DNA of 64,000 nucleotides from Tetraselmis striata (taxonomy: Eukaryota; Chlorophyta; Chlorodendrophyceae; Chlorodendrales; Chlorodendraceae): assembly GCA_006384855.1 (NCBI GenBank), contig VCJN01000207.1:124001-188000 (forward strand), given 5' to 3'. Below the pieces are notes generated by a model, which saw only the letters and a list, made by a program, of their open reading frames with translations, had not been told where the DNA came from and searched no databases. The translations under genes were made by a program, and so were the position numbers. Below, piece after piece: positions 13,801 to 25,100 of the stretch. Position 1 is the first letter of the stretch; every line of letters starts with the position of its first letter.

Positions 13801-16800
13801 CCAGCCCCCCCCCCCCCCCCAAACACCAACACACACTCACACACATACCCATTATTGCTGATCTGTGGTGGGATTGCATTATTTCTGTATCTGAAGGTAC
13901 ACATTGTTGCATGTTATCCCTTCGAGGTAGGTAATGCTTGATGACAGAGCGGACCACATGCATATATACGTGACAGTTTTGGTGACAGTGGGGAGTGGGG
14001 GTAATACCGGTAGTGGTATGGAGGAGTATGGCAGCGGTATTGCGGTATTTGTCCACCGCACGAACGGAAGGAGAACTTGCCGCTGACACCGGCTGTCTCC
14101 TGCGGCGCCATGGCAGGTCGCGGAGGCCAAGCGGGTCCTGAAGCAGATGCATGCGCTGGAGGCGCTGCTGTCGCTGCCGGCGGAGGCGCAGTCCGGGGTG
14201 GCGGCCGCCACGCGCACCAAACTCCAGGCAGGCCTCCCCCCGCATTGGCCTTGCCCTCTCCCACTGCCTTCCATCTGTGACCCGTCTGGGCGCCTGTGCG
14301 CGGGCTGAACCCACCCATGTGGGACGTTCGATGTGCCCGTCCGTGCAGGCAGCGGAGGCGGCAGGCGTGAGGGGGCCACTGCTGGCAGGTGGCAAGGTGC
14401 AGCCTGCCTGCCACCGATATCACGCTCAGGGTTTGGCTAGGGCTTTGCATGTCGCATTTGAATTTCAGATTATTATTGACAGTACCAGTACGATGATAAT
14501 ATATTATTTTGACAAGTTGCGGACTTGCGGTGGGTGGCTCATAGTAGTGCATGGACTCCCTTCGTCTTCCATGCGCTGCCTTGGCCAGCACGGCACGCTG
14601 AGCACATGTCCGCGTTGCTGTTGGTAGGCGCGCCTGGCACGCCTGCTCGCGCGGGAGGCGAAGGAGGCACTTGATGCGTCGATGAAGCCGCGTGGGGACA
14701 TCGCGCGCAGCGCCGACGTCCGCCGCTCAGCGCTACAGGGCGCGCTGGATCGCGCCCGAGACCTGCTGGAGCAGCACAACGAGCTGATGGAGGCGGCGCG
14801 GGGAATGCTGGGTCCGGAGCCGAGCGGCGCAGAGGGCTCGGAGGGCAGTGCCGGCGCATCCTCCGTCGTCGGCGCCGGCAGCATTGACGCTACGGCGCAG
14901 CGAGAGCTGGCCGACGCTCTGTCGGAGGAGCGCGACGCGCGCGAGGCGGCGACAGCAGTTACGGGGGCGGTAGAGGACGCCCAGCGCGAGCAGGAACGCG
15001 TCGAAGCGGAGCGCCAGCTCGCGGAGAGGGAGAAGCGTGAGAAGGCGGAGCGCGACCGCGCCGAGAAGGAGAGCCGCGACAAGCAGCGCAAGGTCCCCCC
15101 CCCCCCCCCCCCCCTTTCCCTCCCCCACCCACTTCCCCTATTTACTTGATAGACTATTATGCTACTGCTACGCTACACCCCATCGTATTTAGCAAGATTA
15201 ATCCTTATATACCTTTTTATATACTAGAATTCTAATATCATTGCCGTGTTTGTTATGATGGCACCTCTAAATAACTTTTTTTCCCATCCCGGGAATGAAA
15301 TGATTGTTGGTATACGGGATTAAACAGTCTATTTGCGCAGGATGGAAGTTCGGCAATTAGAAATAGAGTAGAAATAGAAAATGTTGATAGTCTGGATAGT
15401 TATGAAAGACAAGTGTCGGATACGTATTGCGAATTGATTTCGGAAAGCACAAAGTACATTGTTTGAGCTTGTATTGCCCATTTTCCAGGAAAAGTATACG
15501 TGCATTGTTGAAACTAGGTGGCAATACGGAAATGCGGACCGATGCACCACAATAAGACAACGTTAATCATACTGGCAAGGATTTCAACGTGTTAGGGAAT
15601 ACTTATACGGTATCAATGAACGCTCAATTAAAAGTCGCGTATGCACACTGGTAAGGATTACTTAGCGCGTTTGGTGAGGATTACAAACGTCATGTAATCA
15701 AGCGGACTAGACATGAAGGATTGTGTAATCCTTACAGCGTCTTATCAGATGGAGCTTAAGCAAATAGAAAATAGTCTGAAATAGAAAAATAGAATAATAC
15801 CAGAATAGAAAAAGTAGAATAGAAAAGAAAGGCTAGCGGGGTGGCAAAACACGGCGGCCAGGCACCGCCGTTAAAAACTGTCTGCTATCTACTTGTTACA
15901 GGTAAGGATTACTCGTAATGCAGACACACTGCTAGGACTAACTGGTACTAGCCAGCCTTTCCGCGCGACAACCAAATTTTCATATCTTGTTTATTTTTGA
16001 CGTACCACGGTACCGAATTTCAGGACGATGCATGTAAGTTGGGACAGTACCAGCTTCTCACGGCCCAGCCAGTCTCGAACTCACAACTTTCAGACTAGAA
16101 GTCACTCGCTCTACCAACAGAGCACCCCGAAAGCCGTAAATCACCTTGTCCTCTCAGTGCCCCATGGGGTGCCTGCATTCGAGATCTCCCCTCCCTCCCC
16201 TTCTCCCTCTCCCCACCAAATATATTTCGGAAGATTATGCATCATTCTGGTGCATTATTTGCTCGTCTCATATGGATCGACGTATACCATGCAGACATCA
16301 GAAGCCCTAGATGGCGGTGTCACTGAGGCTTTGGCTTGGCATCGTGCAGGAGAAATCGGAGGCTGAGCGGCAGGCGCGCGAGCGGGCGGAGCGCGAGAAG
16401 AAGGAGCGCGGCCGCGCGGTGGCGGAGGCGGCGGACCGCCAGCGGCGGCAGCAGATGCGCAAGGACAAGGCGGCGGAGCGCGTGGCGGCAGCCGCGGCGG
16501 CTCGCGGCCCCCCCCCGCCGCCGCCCCCGCAGATCCAGGGCCAGAGCTCCCCTGCCCCCGCCCCCGGCGGAGGCCCGCCCCCGCTGCGCATCGTACCCAT
16601 CTACCCGGGCGGCACCACCGCGCCGCCGCAAGCGCCCGCCGCTGCCGCCGCCGCCGCCGCCACTGCCGCCACCGCCACCACCTGCACCGGATCGGCAACG
16701 CCCATCTGGAGTGGCGGCTCGTACAGCCGGCAGCCGGACATGAGCGGCGAGCTCCACCTGCCGACGTCCCTGCGCCCTGGGGTGCCGGAGCGCTACGGCT

Positions 16801-19359
16801 ACCTGAGCGAGGGTTACGGCGGCCTGGAGGGGCTGGACTTTGCCGGGAGCGGCTGGGGCGGCTGGGATCCGGAGGTGATGCTGCCGTCGGACTCAAACCT
16901 GATGGAGACGATGGCGGCGGCGGGCGGCCCAGGGCCGGACCCGGAGGAGGAGGCGCTGCTCGCAGCGCTGCATGAGGAGGAGACGCGCGGCGGCGGACTG
17001 AAAAAGGCGGAGAGCTGGGGCCACATGGGCGAGCTGGAGATTCTGGCCAAGGAGGTGATGGACAAGCTGGAGGACCCGGAGGAGGGCACACCGGGAGGCG
17101 GCTGCCGGGAGCAGGAGGAGAGCCGCCCCGCCTCTGACGGGGAGGAGTCCAACCAGGCGTCGCCAGAGGAGGCTGACTACCCCGAAATCACTGCAAGCGC
17201 GCCCTTCTCCGTGACGCAGAGCCCGGGGGACAGCGGCCGCGGCCTGCGGGGCCTCGCCCTCGGCCGCGGCCAGGTCCCCCTGGGCCAGCCCACGCTGGAG
17301 GGCGGCGCCCCTGTCGGTGACAGCGCCCCGGGGTCAGGGCAGGGCGAGAGCCGCGCCAACCTGCTGGGCGCCAGCGTAGGTGGGCTGCCGCTGGCCGGCA
17401 TGGAGTATGGCGGCGCCGACATGTGGGGCATGCCCGGCCTGGGCAATATGGGCGGCGGCATGAGCGTGCAGTCCGCCCCTGGGCCGCTGCCCGCCACGCC
17501 GCCGGACTTCCTGCTGCCGTCCGACCTTGGTCTCGGAAACCTGGGCACTGGCAGCGGCGCCAGCGGAGGAGGAGGAGGCAGCGGCGGCGGCGAGGCCAGC
17601 CTGTGGGGCACCGGCGGCCTCGGCAGCGGCAGCGGCCCCTCCCTCTTTAACCTGCCCGCCAACCTGGACGACTCGCCCACGCACGCCGACCAACAGGGCC
17701 AGCAGAGCCTGGGCCTGGCGATGTACGAGTACACATGGGAGCCGCCCGGCATGGAGCCGCCTGGGGCGCGGCATCCCGCGGAGCCCGCCCCTGCCCAGCC
17801 GGTCGGCCACCCGGACAGCATCGGCGCCGGCAGCAGCAGCGGCGGAATGGCCGCCAGGGACAAGAAGCCCGCCAAGCAGGCCGGCAGGTGCGGCGGCCGG
17901 GCCAGTCAGAGAGGCCCCCGACCCAGACTCATGCATCTGCGGCCCAGGAACCAGACTCCCCTCAAAGCGGCACTACGACTTTGACTGTGAAATGTCTGCT
18001 ACCATCATCAGTAGTATCCACTTGCAGGTCACACAGTTGTCACGCGTAGCCCCCGGAGACGCGCTCTCACATTTGGTGCGTCGTTCTTTTAGACATTTGA
18101 GATGTCGGTAGTACATTGCTGTTAACAAGAATTGTGTTTATTACATTGCTGCAAGTTGACCGGTGGTACCTTGTCCGGGGCTAGGGTAGTGCATGACCAG
18201 CGTTTTACGGCGCATACATACCCCCCTCAGTCTCCTTTAGTCCCTAACTCTTCCCCTTCCTGCATCAGTCGGTACCCCGACAGAAACCACCAAGCTGCTG
18301 CAGGTCATCCTGATGCGGTATTGTCTATCACGCAACCACAATGGTACCTGAGAACACCTGCCTGCACCCCATCTCGGAACCGGTTAACGACTCCGCTTCA
18401 TTTCAAGTGGCTGGGCACCTACTCTTGTAGCAAGTGTATTCCTTGCGTGTGAAGTTTATTTGTGGCTACTTGATGTTCATATTCTAGCATGTTTAATATT
18501 AGTATATTTATCATATATATTTGTACTCTATTCTAGACTAATTTCATATTATTAGTATATTATGTTACAATATTAGTATATGTTATTATTAATTAGTATG
18601 TTTATATTCTAATTTGCATCGTCGCTTTCGTAGTGAGAGCGAAACTCCTCCTAGGTTTTGACGTGTTGTTCCCGCGCTGCAGGTAGTTCCCTCAACCCTT
18701 TGAAAGCGCAGCTGCTTTGTGCGCCTCTCTGACCCCCCTTCCCCTCCCTCCCTCCCGTTGTTCCCGCGGCAGGGTGCTGCGCGTCCCGCGCATCTGCCGC
18801 TACCACCTGCAGGGGTTTCTGCCGCGACGGGCCGAGCTGTCGCTTTGCGCACGAGGCACCGCATCAGTACGGGTCGGACCGCCCCCTAGGCGCTCCGCCC
18901 GCCCCGCCCGCCGGCGCGCCGCCCAAGGCCGCCAGCGGCGGCAGCGGCCAGCAGTTCCGGGCCGGGCCGCCGCCGCCGCCGCCCTCGCAGCAGCGCTCCG
19001 GCTCGGGCAGCCTGCCTGGCAGCGGCAGTGCCCCAGGCGCTGCTGGGCCCGCAGCGGGAGGGAGCCCCAGCAAGCAGGTGCGGCACAGCCCAAATCCTCA
19101 TGTTCTCTGCCCCTTGTGCGACCCTGGTGAACCATATGTATGCGGCATGGAGGATGATCGGATCTGGAAACCTCCATGCCCCGATAAACCAAAAGCCCTA
19201 GCATCCGCTAACACTGCCGGTTGGTAGCTAATCAACTCAAAGATACAGTGATGGAGGTGCTTCGGCGCTTATGAAGTGCGATTTGTCCGGCATGTGTCGA
19301 ACCGTGTGAGCCCTGACATTCCAAACTGCATTTGTTTGTAAACCCCGGAAGGCCCTGAA

Positions 19360-19390
<31 letters not shown>

Positions 19391-20680
19391 CCATGCTCCC
19401 GCTGGAGCAGCACAAAGAGGACAACAGCCTGTGCTGTGTGTGCCTGGAGGCGCCGCGCGAGGTGGGGCTCGCGCACGAGAATGGCGTGCTCCACTGCTGC
19501 GTCTGCAGGTGCCCCCCCCCCCCCCCCTAATCTGCCGTGTGTCCGCCGTCATACTCGGCGCTGTTCCAAATGGCCCAGTTGCCCCGCCATGTGGGGTCGG
19601 CACACAGCGGAGGCGCCCTGCTTCCGCGCCTCTCACCGCCCTGTTAGATCAGCCCACGCGGATACTTGCTCGATCACGTATTATATAGCATGGGAGCATG
19701 CCAAGGCGTGGCGGCCCTGACAGCCTGATGGCAGCCTGGTGACTACGCTGTGCAGATATATGGCTGTGTCCCCTCTGCGCCTGCCTGAATGCAAGGTCCC
19801 TCTCTCTCTCTCTCTCTCTCTCCCTATATGTTTATGTTCATATTCATATATTTGTAGTTATGCTTATGGTCATTTATATATTTGTATGTACATATGTTTA
19901 GGGTTTATCCAGCGAAGCGTCGATTTTTCGGCGGTGAGCTTTATTGCCGTACGGGTACCCGTACAGTGCGGATCGGGCCTATATATAGGTGCATGACTAA
20001 AGCGCTTATATACTGGAATGTACTACTAAGTACTATAATCCACCCGCCCGCCCGCCCGCCCGCCCACCCACGGACCTTAATTGCACAGCCGTCCGATTAC
20101 GATCTCACGGTTGGGAGGTACTGGTACTGGTACTCGCTACTCGCTGCTGGTAATGGAAAAAAAACTCTGGTACTTCAAAGCGCTGGCAATGCGAACGCTC
20201 GCTGCTGGTACTTCCAAGCGCTGGCAATGCAATTCATGGAACTGTAGTAGGCCAGAGCAGATATAGAACCCGTTCATTTAAAATTTTCTGAAAAATCGAC
20301 GCATCGCTGATTCAACTGTCAAGTTAATTCATATATATATATATATTATGCGCATGCATGTATATCGTTAGGGCATTACCCGATCGCAGTGGGGTGAGGC
20401 CCCTCAGCCACCTTGTCATCTCTCTGTCCGCCCTTTGCGGCTGCCTGCACGTAACGCTTGTCTCGCTCATGCTATCTATCTCTCTCTCTCTCTCTCCCTC
20501 TCCACATGCATGCGTATGATATGTTGATTGAGCAGCAGCAGCAGCAGTGAGGCTGATGGCGGGTTCGCCCTCGCGACTGCGCGCAGGGAGTGCGCGGAGC
20601 GGCTCAAGACCAACGGCTTCAAGTCGTGCCCGCTGTGCATGGAGAAGATCACGCAGTTTGTGCATCGCATCTACATGTGA
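4881..20680 (+). CDS. Large multi-exon CCCH zinc finger / Mdm2-type RING protein with ankyrin-like, hydrophobic and helical-repeat regions; candidate E3 ubiquitin ligase
   Basis: Exons joined in compatible phase: about 5131-5412, then 5573-5687, 5818-5869, 6059-6179, 6290-6407, 7149-7676, 10086-10484, 10644-10754, 10879-11113, 11427-11695, 11786-11938, 12176-12727, 13415-13777, 14117-14227, 14349-14396, 14628-15092, 16350-17887, 18773 (or 18813)-19077, 19411-19508, 20587-20680 (stop TGA). The ATG at 4881 is tentative, as is its splice to the next exon. The product is roughly 1,900 residues. Domain order: hydrophobic and ankyrin-like part; long Ala-rich helical part; Pro/Gly-rich linker; CCCH finger; C-terminal RING. 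A terminal Mdm2-type RING normally binds E2 enzymes and transfers ubiquitin, and a makorin-like CCCH finger usually binds RNA; the combined role is inference. Oddities: a one-base frame problem in the CCCH exon, a probable GC-AG intron after 14227, and satellite DNA in the 7677-10085 intron. Phase continuity argues for one gene, but two adjacent genes split at that intron cannot be excluded. Confidence 0.65.
7149..7676 (+). other. Exon with ankyrin-like repeat and hydrophobic segment of the CCCH/RING gene
   Basis: This 176-codon exon (phase 0 at both ends) contains GATPLHCAALRGDLRQTQQL followed by LKIGANAY and a GELPLEF motif. That matches one ankyrin repeat (TPLH.AA..G.....LL..GA). About 90 residues later comes a hydrophobic stretch, FKMMVLAMLCVLGLWG, long enough for one membrane helix, then a basic/acidic REEERRQK tail. 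The preceding exons (5573-6407) also encode hydrophobic stretches (LPAAVNLLLPDAG; AMSLAMLMGFPVGFLEYLLC), so this end of the protein may be membrane-associated. A single ankyrin unit is weak evidence for a true ankyrin domain. Confidence 0.55.
7824..9815. repeat. Satellite array, nine copies of a 228-229-bp unit, inside an intron
   Basis: The word CACCAAGTGTAGATCTGTGG (or a one- to two-base variant) recurs at about 7824, 8052, 8281, 8510, 8739, 8968, 9196, 9424 and 9653. Copies are over 90% identical by eye and fall into two subtypes: GTTGCAGTTGTACAGGTATT in early copies, GTGACGGTTGTACAGGTGTA in later ones. Because 229 is not a multiple of three, the array is open in several frames on both strands and produces long artefactual open frames. 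It lies between the exons ending at 7676 and starting at 10086. Confidence 0.95.
10086..15092 (+). other. Ala-rich helical repeat / coiled-coil region of the CCCH/RING gene
   Basis: Ten exons encode a long helical region with recurring units of the type L-x-x-A-I/M-x-x-A, often followed by a short spacer. Examples are LDEAIKAARE, RLEAAMERV, LQEAIKEAQ, LESAILAARK and LSRAIQDATAVGVK. It ends in a highly charged coiled coil rich in EREKREKAERDR-type sequence, which continues into the 16350 exon. A basic cluster, RRMERKKRRALDRW, lies in the 10879 exon. Most introns fall in phase 0 between repeat units, as expected if the units expanded by exon duplication. No named family is recognised; a scaffolding or oligomerisation role is inferred. 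Confidence 0.6.
15093..16349 (+). other. Long AT-rich intron with C tract at its 5' end
   Basis: This intron of the CCCH/RING gene starts GTCCCCCC... (an 18-base C run) and ends CATCGTGCAG. The interior is unusually AT-rich for the locus, with purine-rich AATAGAAA repeats near 15770-15830, and holds the tRNA-like sequence near 16060-16135. No coding sequence is recognised. Confidence 0.6.
16060..16135 (-). other. tRNA-like sequence (tRNA-derived SINE head or tRNA pseudogene)
   Basis: On the minus strand there is an A-box-like GCTCTGTTGGTAGAGC forming a D-arm, and a B-box-like GAGTTCGAGACT about 30 bases later. The acceptor stem does not pair, and the anticodon region (GACTTCTAGTC) folds into a four-base stem with a three-base loop. 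A working tRNA is therefore unlikely. It sits in the 15093-16349 intron, which is otherwise AT-rich with AATAGAAA repeats. A degraded SINE head is the simplest reading. Confidence 0.4.
18773..20680 (+). other. CCCH zinc finger and C-terminal Mdm2-type RING exons
   Basis: The 18773 exon encodes CRYHLQGF and, in the next frame, CRDGPSCRFAHE. Together these make a C-x7-C-x5-C-x3-H finger like those of makorins. Exons 19411-19508 and 20587-20680 join in phase 2 to give CCVCLEAPREVGLAHENGVL then HCCVCRECAERLKTNGFKSC then PLCMEKITQFVHRIYM and a stop. The spacing C-x2-C, H-x5-H, C-x2-C, C-x2-C and the very short tail after the last Cys pair match the Mdm2/MdmX-type RING, whose last residues complete the dimer in the animal proteins. 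This is the best-supported functional part of the gene. Confidence 0.8.
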
Positions 20681-21477
20681 GGAGTGGCGGCCCCGTCAGA
20701 CGGGGGACGCCTGAAGAGGAGAGGAGAAGAGAGGATTAATGACCGAGAGAGGGGGGGGGGGGGGGGGGGGGGGGCAATTTCCATGGCATGTTTGTACGGC
20801 GACAAGCCCTCCGGGGGCTGACGAGCCTACCGGGGGAAGGGCTTTGCCGGGACTTGGAAGACCCTTGGAAGGGCATGAAACCCTAAACTAATGGACGAGG
20901 CAGCTTAGCAAGGACCGCGCCAGGCAAGGCCCGAAGGGCTGCGGGGCGCACCACATGACGGGCGGCATGGCGGCATTGGTCCTCTGAGTGACCCGGATGG
21001 GGCAGTGGCGGCTGCGGCGGAGCTCTGTGCGAGGGAGAGGCAGCCGGTGACGTGTAACCAACCGCCCATCTAGTTGACCCCCTCCCCCGCCTCTCCCTCT
21101 ACCCCCCTTTTAGAGTTCTTTCAACCGGTACCACCCAGTCTGCAAAGGAAGACTGCCCCGGCTGGTGTGAGTCTGGCTGGCTGCCGCAGTGTGCGTACCG
21201 GGCAGATAGGCGTCCATTTCAAATCCGCGTCCGCGATGGATTCATCGTGCATGTTGGGAAAATGGAAAACTGTTACGCCTACATGTATGACACTGCGATT
21301 ACGTGTATTGGCACGTTTAGTTCAAATCCGCCGTTCGCAACTTCGTTCACCCTAACTTCCAATTTTCCAGGTTTATCGGCCTTCAGAGGAACACGTGCTA
21401 CGTGCAATGCTCCTTCACGGGGGCTGCGGACCCTGTGCGGGTTCATGTCGTCGGGCCACAACACAGCTGACCTGTGT

Positions 21478-21696
21478 AGGGCTTACACATAGGAGAAGGT
21501 ACGCCATTTCAGTGCCATCTGTTGAGAAAGATTGAATGCACCACGGCGACACTCTTTCGGTGACGCGCGGTGGGTATATACGCACATTCCTGTTAGTTAT
21601 TTACGGCGCCGGCACACTCATCCACAGAACATGCCCATGTGTCGTACGCTCAAGATCCTGAAGATTCTATTCGTTGTGCTGGGCATTATTATTTAA
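21478..21696 (+). repeat. Duplicated block, copy 1: TATA-like box, leader and micro-ORF
   Basis: The block starts GGGCTTACACATAGGAGAAG and includes GTGGGTATATACGCAC, a TATA-like sequence. About 45 bases later comes a 21-codon open frame (ATG at 21631, TAA ending 21696): MPMCRTLKILKILFVVLGII plus I. A diverged second copy at 21966-22175 keeps the same order. It could be a duplicated first exon with its promoter, or a fragment of a dispersed repeat. Confidence 0.5.
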
Positions 21697-21965
21697 CTAG
21701 CCTGGCACTTTACGGCTACATGTTCTATGCAGTACCAATTTGCCCTGGATCTCGCTCGCGATTGTACCCGTAAGTGCACAATTCAGGAATGAAGTTGTAA
21801 AAACAAAATCCAGGATTAGCCTTCTCGTTTTGCATAGGGGCAGTTCGTACTGATTTCGGATTCTGAAGTCTGCAAGTAGCAGTGCCTATATATACCGATT
21901 ATGCGCGTTATTGTGAAGGTCACTCATCTTGGGTTTGAAAAGGCAAGTCGACTTGCCGATACATT

Positions 21966-22175
21966 GGGCTTACACCTAGGAGAACGTAGGCAATTTTAGT
22001 GGCATCTGTTGAAAAGGTTGAGATTGTACCACGGTGGCACCTCTATCGGTGAAGCGCGGTGGGTGTATACGCACAGTATTGATAGTTTACGGCGCCGGCA
22101 ACTCCGCAGAACATGCCCAAGTGCCGTCAGCTCAAGATCATGAAGGTCGTGTACGTTGTGCTGGGCATGCCCTAG
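21966..22175 (+). repeat. Duplicated block, copy 2: TATA-like box, leader and micro-ORF
   Basis: This copy has GTGGGTGTATACGCAC followed by a 20-codon frame (ATG 22113, TAG ending 22175): MPKCRQLKIMKVVYVVLGMP. Against copy 1, the residues LKI.K...VVLG are conserved while the surrounding DNA has diverged more. That pattern hints at past coding constraint. Beyond the stop the two copies are no longer similar. Confidence 0.5.
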
Positions 22176-25100
22176 CCAGGGGTTGTGGTTTGGAAGATGT
22201 TCCTTTCAGCGCACTAGGACCCGCGCTAGAACAACTAGATGAGCTTGCAGCTTGCTGTGCGACAGGGGCGTTGCTGAATGTTTGTGATAGTTGCAAGTGG
22301 CTGTTGGCCAGCACCTGTTTTTTGGGTTCACCCAAGCGCGCAGGGTCCCATTCACTACATAGCCAAAGGAGATCAAATCGCCCCTTGGTTGCGATCAACA
22401 AATACGGCGTAAATGATGCTCAGGTCTTGCCTTGAGTGAGCCATGAGCAACAAGTTATTGCTGTAACATCTTCACAGTCAACGTGGGTCATGAGATATCT
22501 CATCACTGCTGTTTTGCGGTTGCCCGCTTTTCCTACATGATCATTGGCCGATCAAATCCGACGAGATGATGAATGTCTACGCGCTCTAAGCACAGCTGCT
22601 ATTCCCCATATTCTATATCGATCAGATGCATGCATCAGTGCGCAGTTATTCTCGTGTAGTGCTACGGTGCAATACAGACGATGTTGGGTGACAACATACT
22701 ACTCCGCATGTATATGGTTGTATTCTTTACACGGAGAACTCTGCGTCTTTACGCAATGTACAGTATATTGTACGACCGTAAACTCCCCCTGCCCAACGAC
22801 GACACTTGAAAATAATAATTGTAGGAAATATGAGTATATCCGTAGCGAGTGCGGGGGCCGGGGAGACGGGCAAGATGTCCACTGCAACATTGATGCATGT
22901 TGGCTGTGCATCAGCCATAATCCCCCCACTGATGCGGCGTTGCTGCTGCGCTGCTGCTACTGCGGCGTCTGGTATGCATGTGCTCGACTGTGTGTGTGTG
23001 TGTGGAGGGGGGGCGGGGGGTATGTGGACTTGTGTGGAGTACGTGCAACTAAAAGATGATGACCATGTGTAAGTACAGAGAGAAGTATTCATTTCATATC
23101 ATAAAAGATCGAGTTAGCTGAAGCTGAATTACTTAAATAAGCTTTTCCACGCAGTAGTTAGATACCATGTTGCTAAATGAAAATATGATATACAGCAACC
23201 CATTACAACGCTGGCGTCGACGACGACATCGCCAAAAGCCCACAACGGCGGATATATGCTGGCGGACACACCGGGCACCATTCATTCACCATATACGCAA
23301 TAAAGATGCATGCTACGACTCTGCTTATAGAGATGAGATTACATGCGGTATCGCATGGCATATCGATGCATGCGCCCAGTAAAGTAGCAATCATAAGGAC
23401 TGCTGCATATGCATTCGTTCTATGTTGTAGTGTGCCGTAGTAGCAGCCGTTATCGTGTCATCACGCCCTTCCTTGCTGCTAGTATGCTGCAACTTGTAGC
23501 AAGTGTCTAGCAGCAATAACAGTTATCAAAAGCATACTTGTTATCCGCACCTCTATCGCGATGTATCGTTCGCATCCCTCTCGTTGCTGCTGAGCAGTTG
23601 CCACCCCTGCATCGACATGACGAGTGCAAGCAGAGAGTTTATCATCTCAGCCATATCGCTTACACTATGATTGCGCATGCACGTCTTTGCTATTGCCTAT
23701 AAAGGAGTCCATCTAACGGCGTCAGCGTTACAAACGCATCATGCAAATTCGAGTTAATGAAGTGAGTATATTTTTGGCCCATGGTATCAGCGTGTTTTCG
23801 TCTACATACACCAGTCCACATAAGTTCTTGCACATGGGGAGCCACGCGCATCCTCGCCTTGGTGCCAAAGCCATGGGGGTACGGGGCAATAGAGCCTTGC
23901 CCTTCAGTTTATGCAAGCCCATTACGCCAAAGGAGGCAGTCGTTTCATCCGATTATCGATCTCGAGAAAGCTTTTTCCGGCAATGGGACTGTTTGGCTCA
24001 AGGCTAGAACCACCGAAATAGGGTCAATGCAAAAGGGGAGCAACATGTTGACAGTGTAGCTACCATCCGTCGCATTTGCATGCGCAGTCCCAGTGGTGGG
24101 TGAACATATGCATGGGATGTATGACGCGCAAGTTTGAGCCCAATCAATGCATGCTACCGGTGCAATGCATGGGAATTTCGATGAGGGTGTGCCGATGATG
24201 AAGACGATATTCTCCAAAATTTTCAAGATGCGCGCCTCACTAGTTTAAAGTAGTACACATGAAGTGCTTAATATTCCACAGGGGCATGCTTGTATCACCC
24301 GCAGCGTGGGTCAAGCGCAGGGTCGCGCCCGTCAGCAGCCAGTACACGACTAGGTTAGTGTGCGTGTCCGCGCGCATGTTGTAAAACACGTCACCGATGA
24401 TCCAAGGATAGGAGCCAAATAACGACGGGTCGTTGCAACGTGGCGGCACATCCAAGCGGTCCTCGCGCCTGGCAGCTTGCGTGGAGTGGCAAATTACATG
24501 CCCCCATGATGCGCCCCCACCCACAGTGAGATGGCTGGCTGGCATTCCAGTGAGAGTATGGAGGTATCTTTGACAGGCCATATAATTTCGCCATTTCATG
24601 GGGTTGAGATTTCATTGAGCGATTTTGAGAGCGCTGATGCTCGCGGGCTTTCCAGTCCGCTATTCAGACTTAACTGTTGTTAAAACTACGGCGACATGTT
24701 ATGAACCTCAGCGCGATTTCAGGATTACCCGATTACTACTGCTCTTTGCAGAGTGAACGGCCGGTTTGCGAATGTCGCATGCGGCCCGGTAGGCGCTAGC
24801 TGACCATAGACGCCAAACCATGCACCGAGCAGCATGGGGTAGGTGTCTAACACATGTATCGACGACCATGGGATAAAACACACGGTTCGTTAAGTTCAAA
24901 TGCCAGTTTGCCTTGGGCTCAAACCGGCCACAACCCCGTTTGCAACACATGACACTGATACTGACTCGTGACAGGTGCCGCACGCGCACCGCACACCATC
25001 GCATTGACCCTAGCACACATATGCACGCCCTTTCATGAGGTCCCACGTAAGGATTCCATCGGCATAGGTTCTGCTTGGGGTTCCGACGAGAAGCGACCCA

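Noticed and set aside
16060-16135. Functional tRNA gene on the minus strand
   Set aside because: A- and B-box-like sequences are present, but the acceptor stem does not pair and the anticodon arm is not a 5+7+5 structure.
22806-23072. Short plus-strand frame with a GAGETGK stretch resembling a P-loop
   Set aside because: The match is to five or six residues only, inside a Cys/Ala-rich low-complexity frame containing a GT microsatellite.
24240-24599. 119-residue minus-strand frame (contains FGSYPWIIGDVFYNMRADTH)
   Set aside because: It is the most protein-like frame of the 21-26 kb interval, but I recognise no motif, splice partner or repeat; too weak to annotate.
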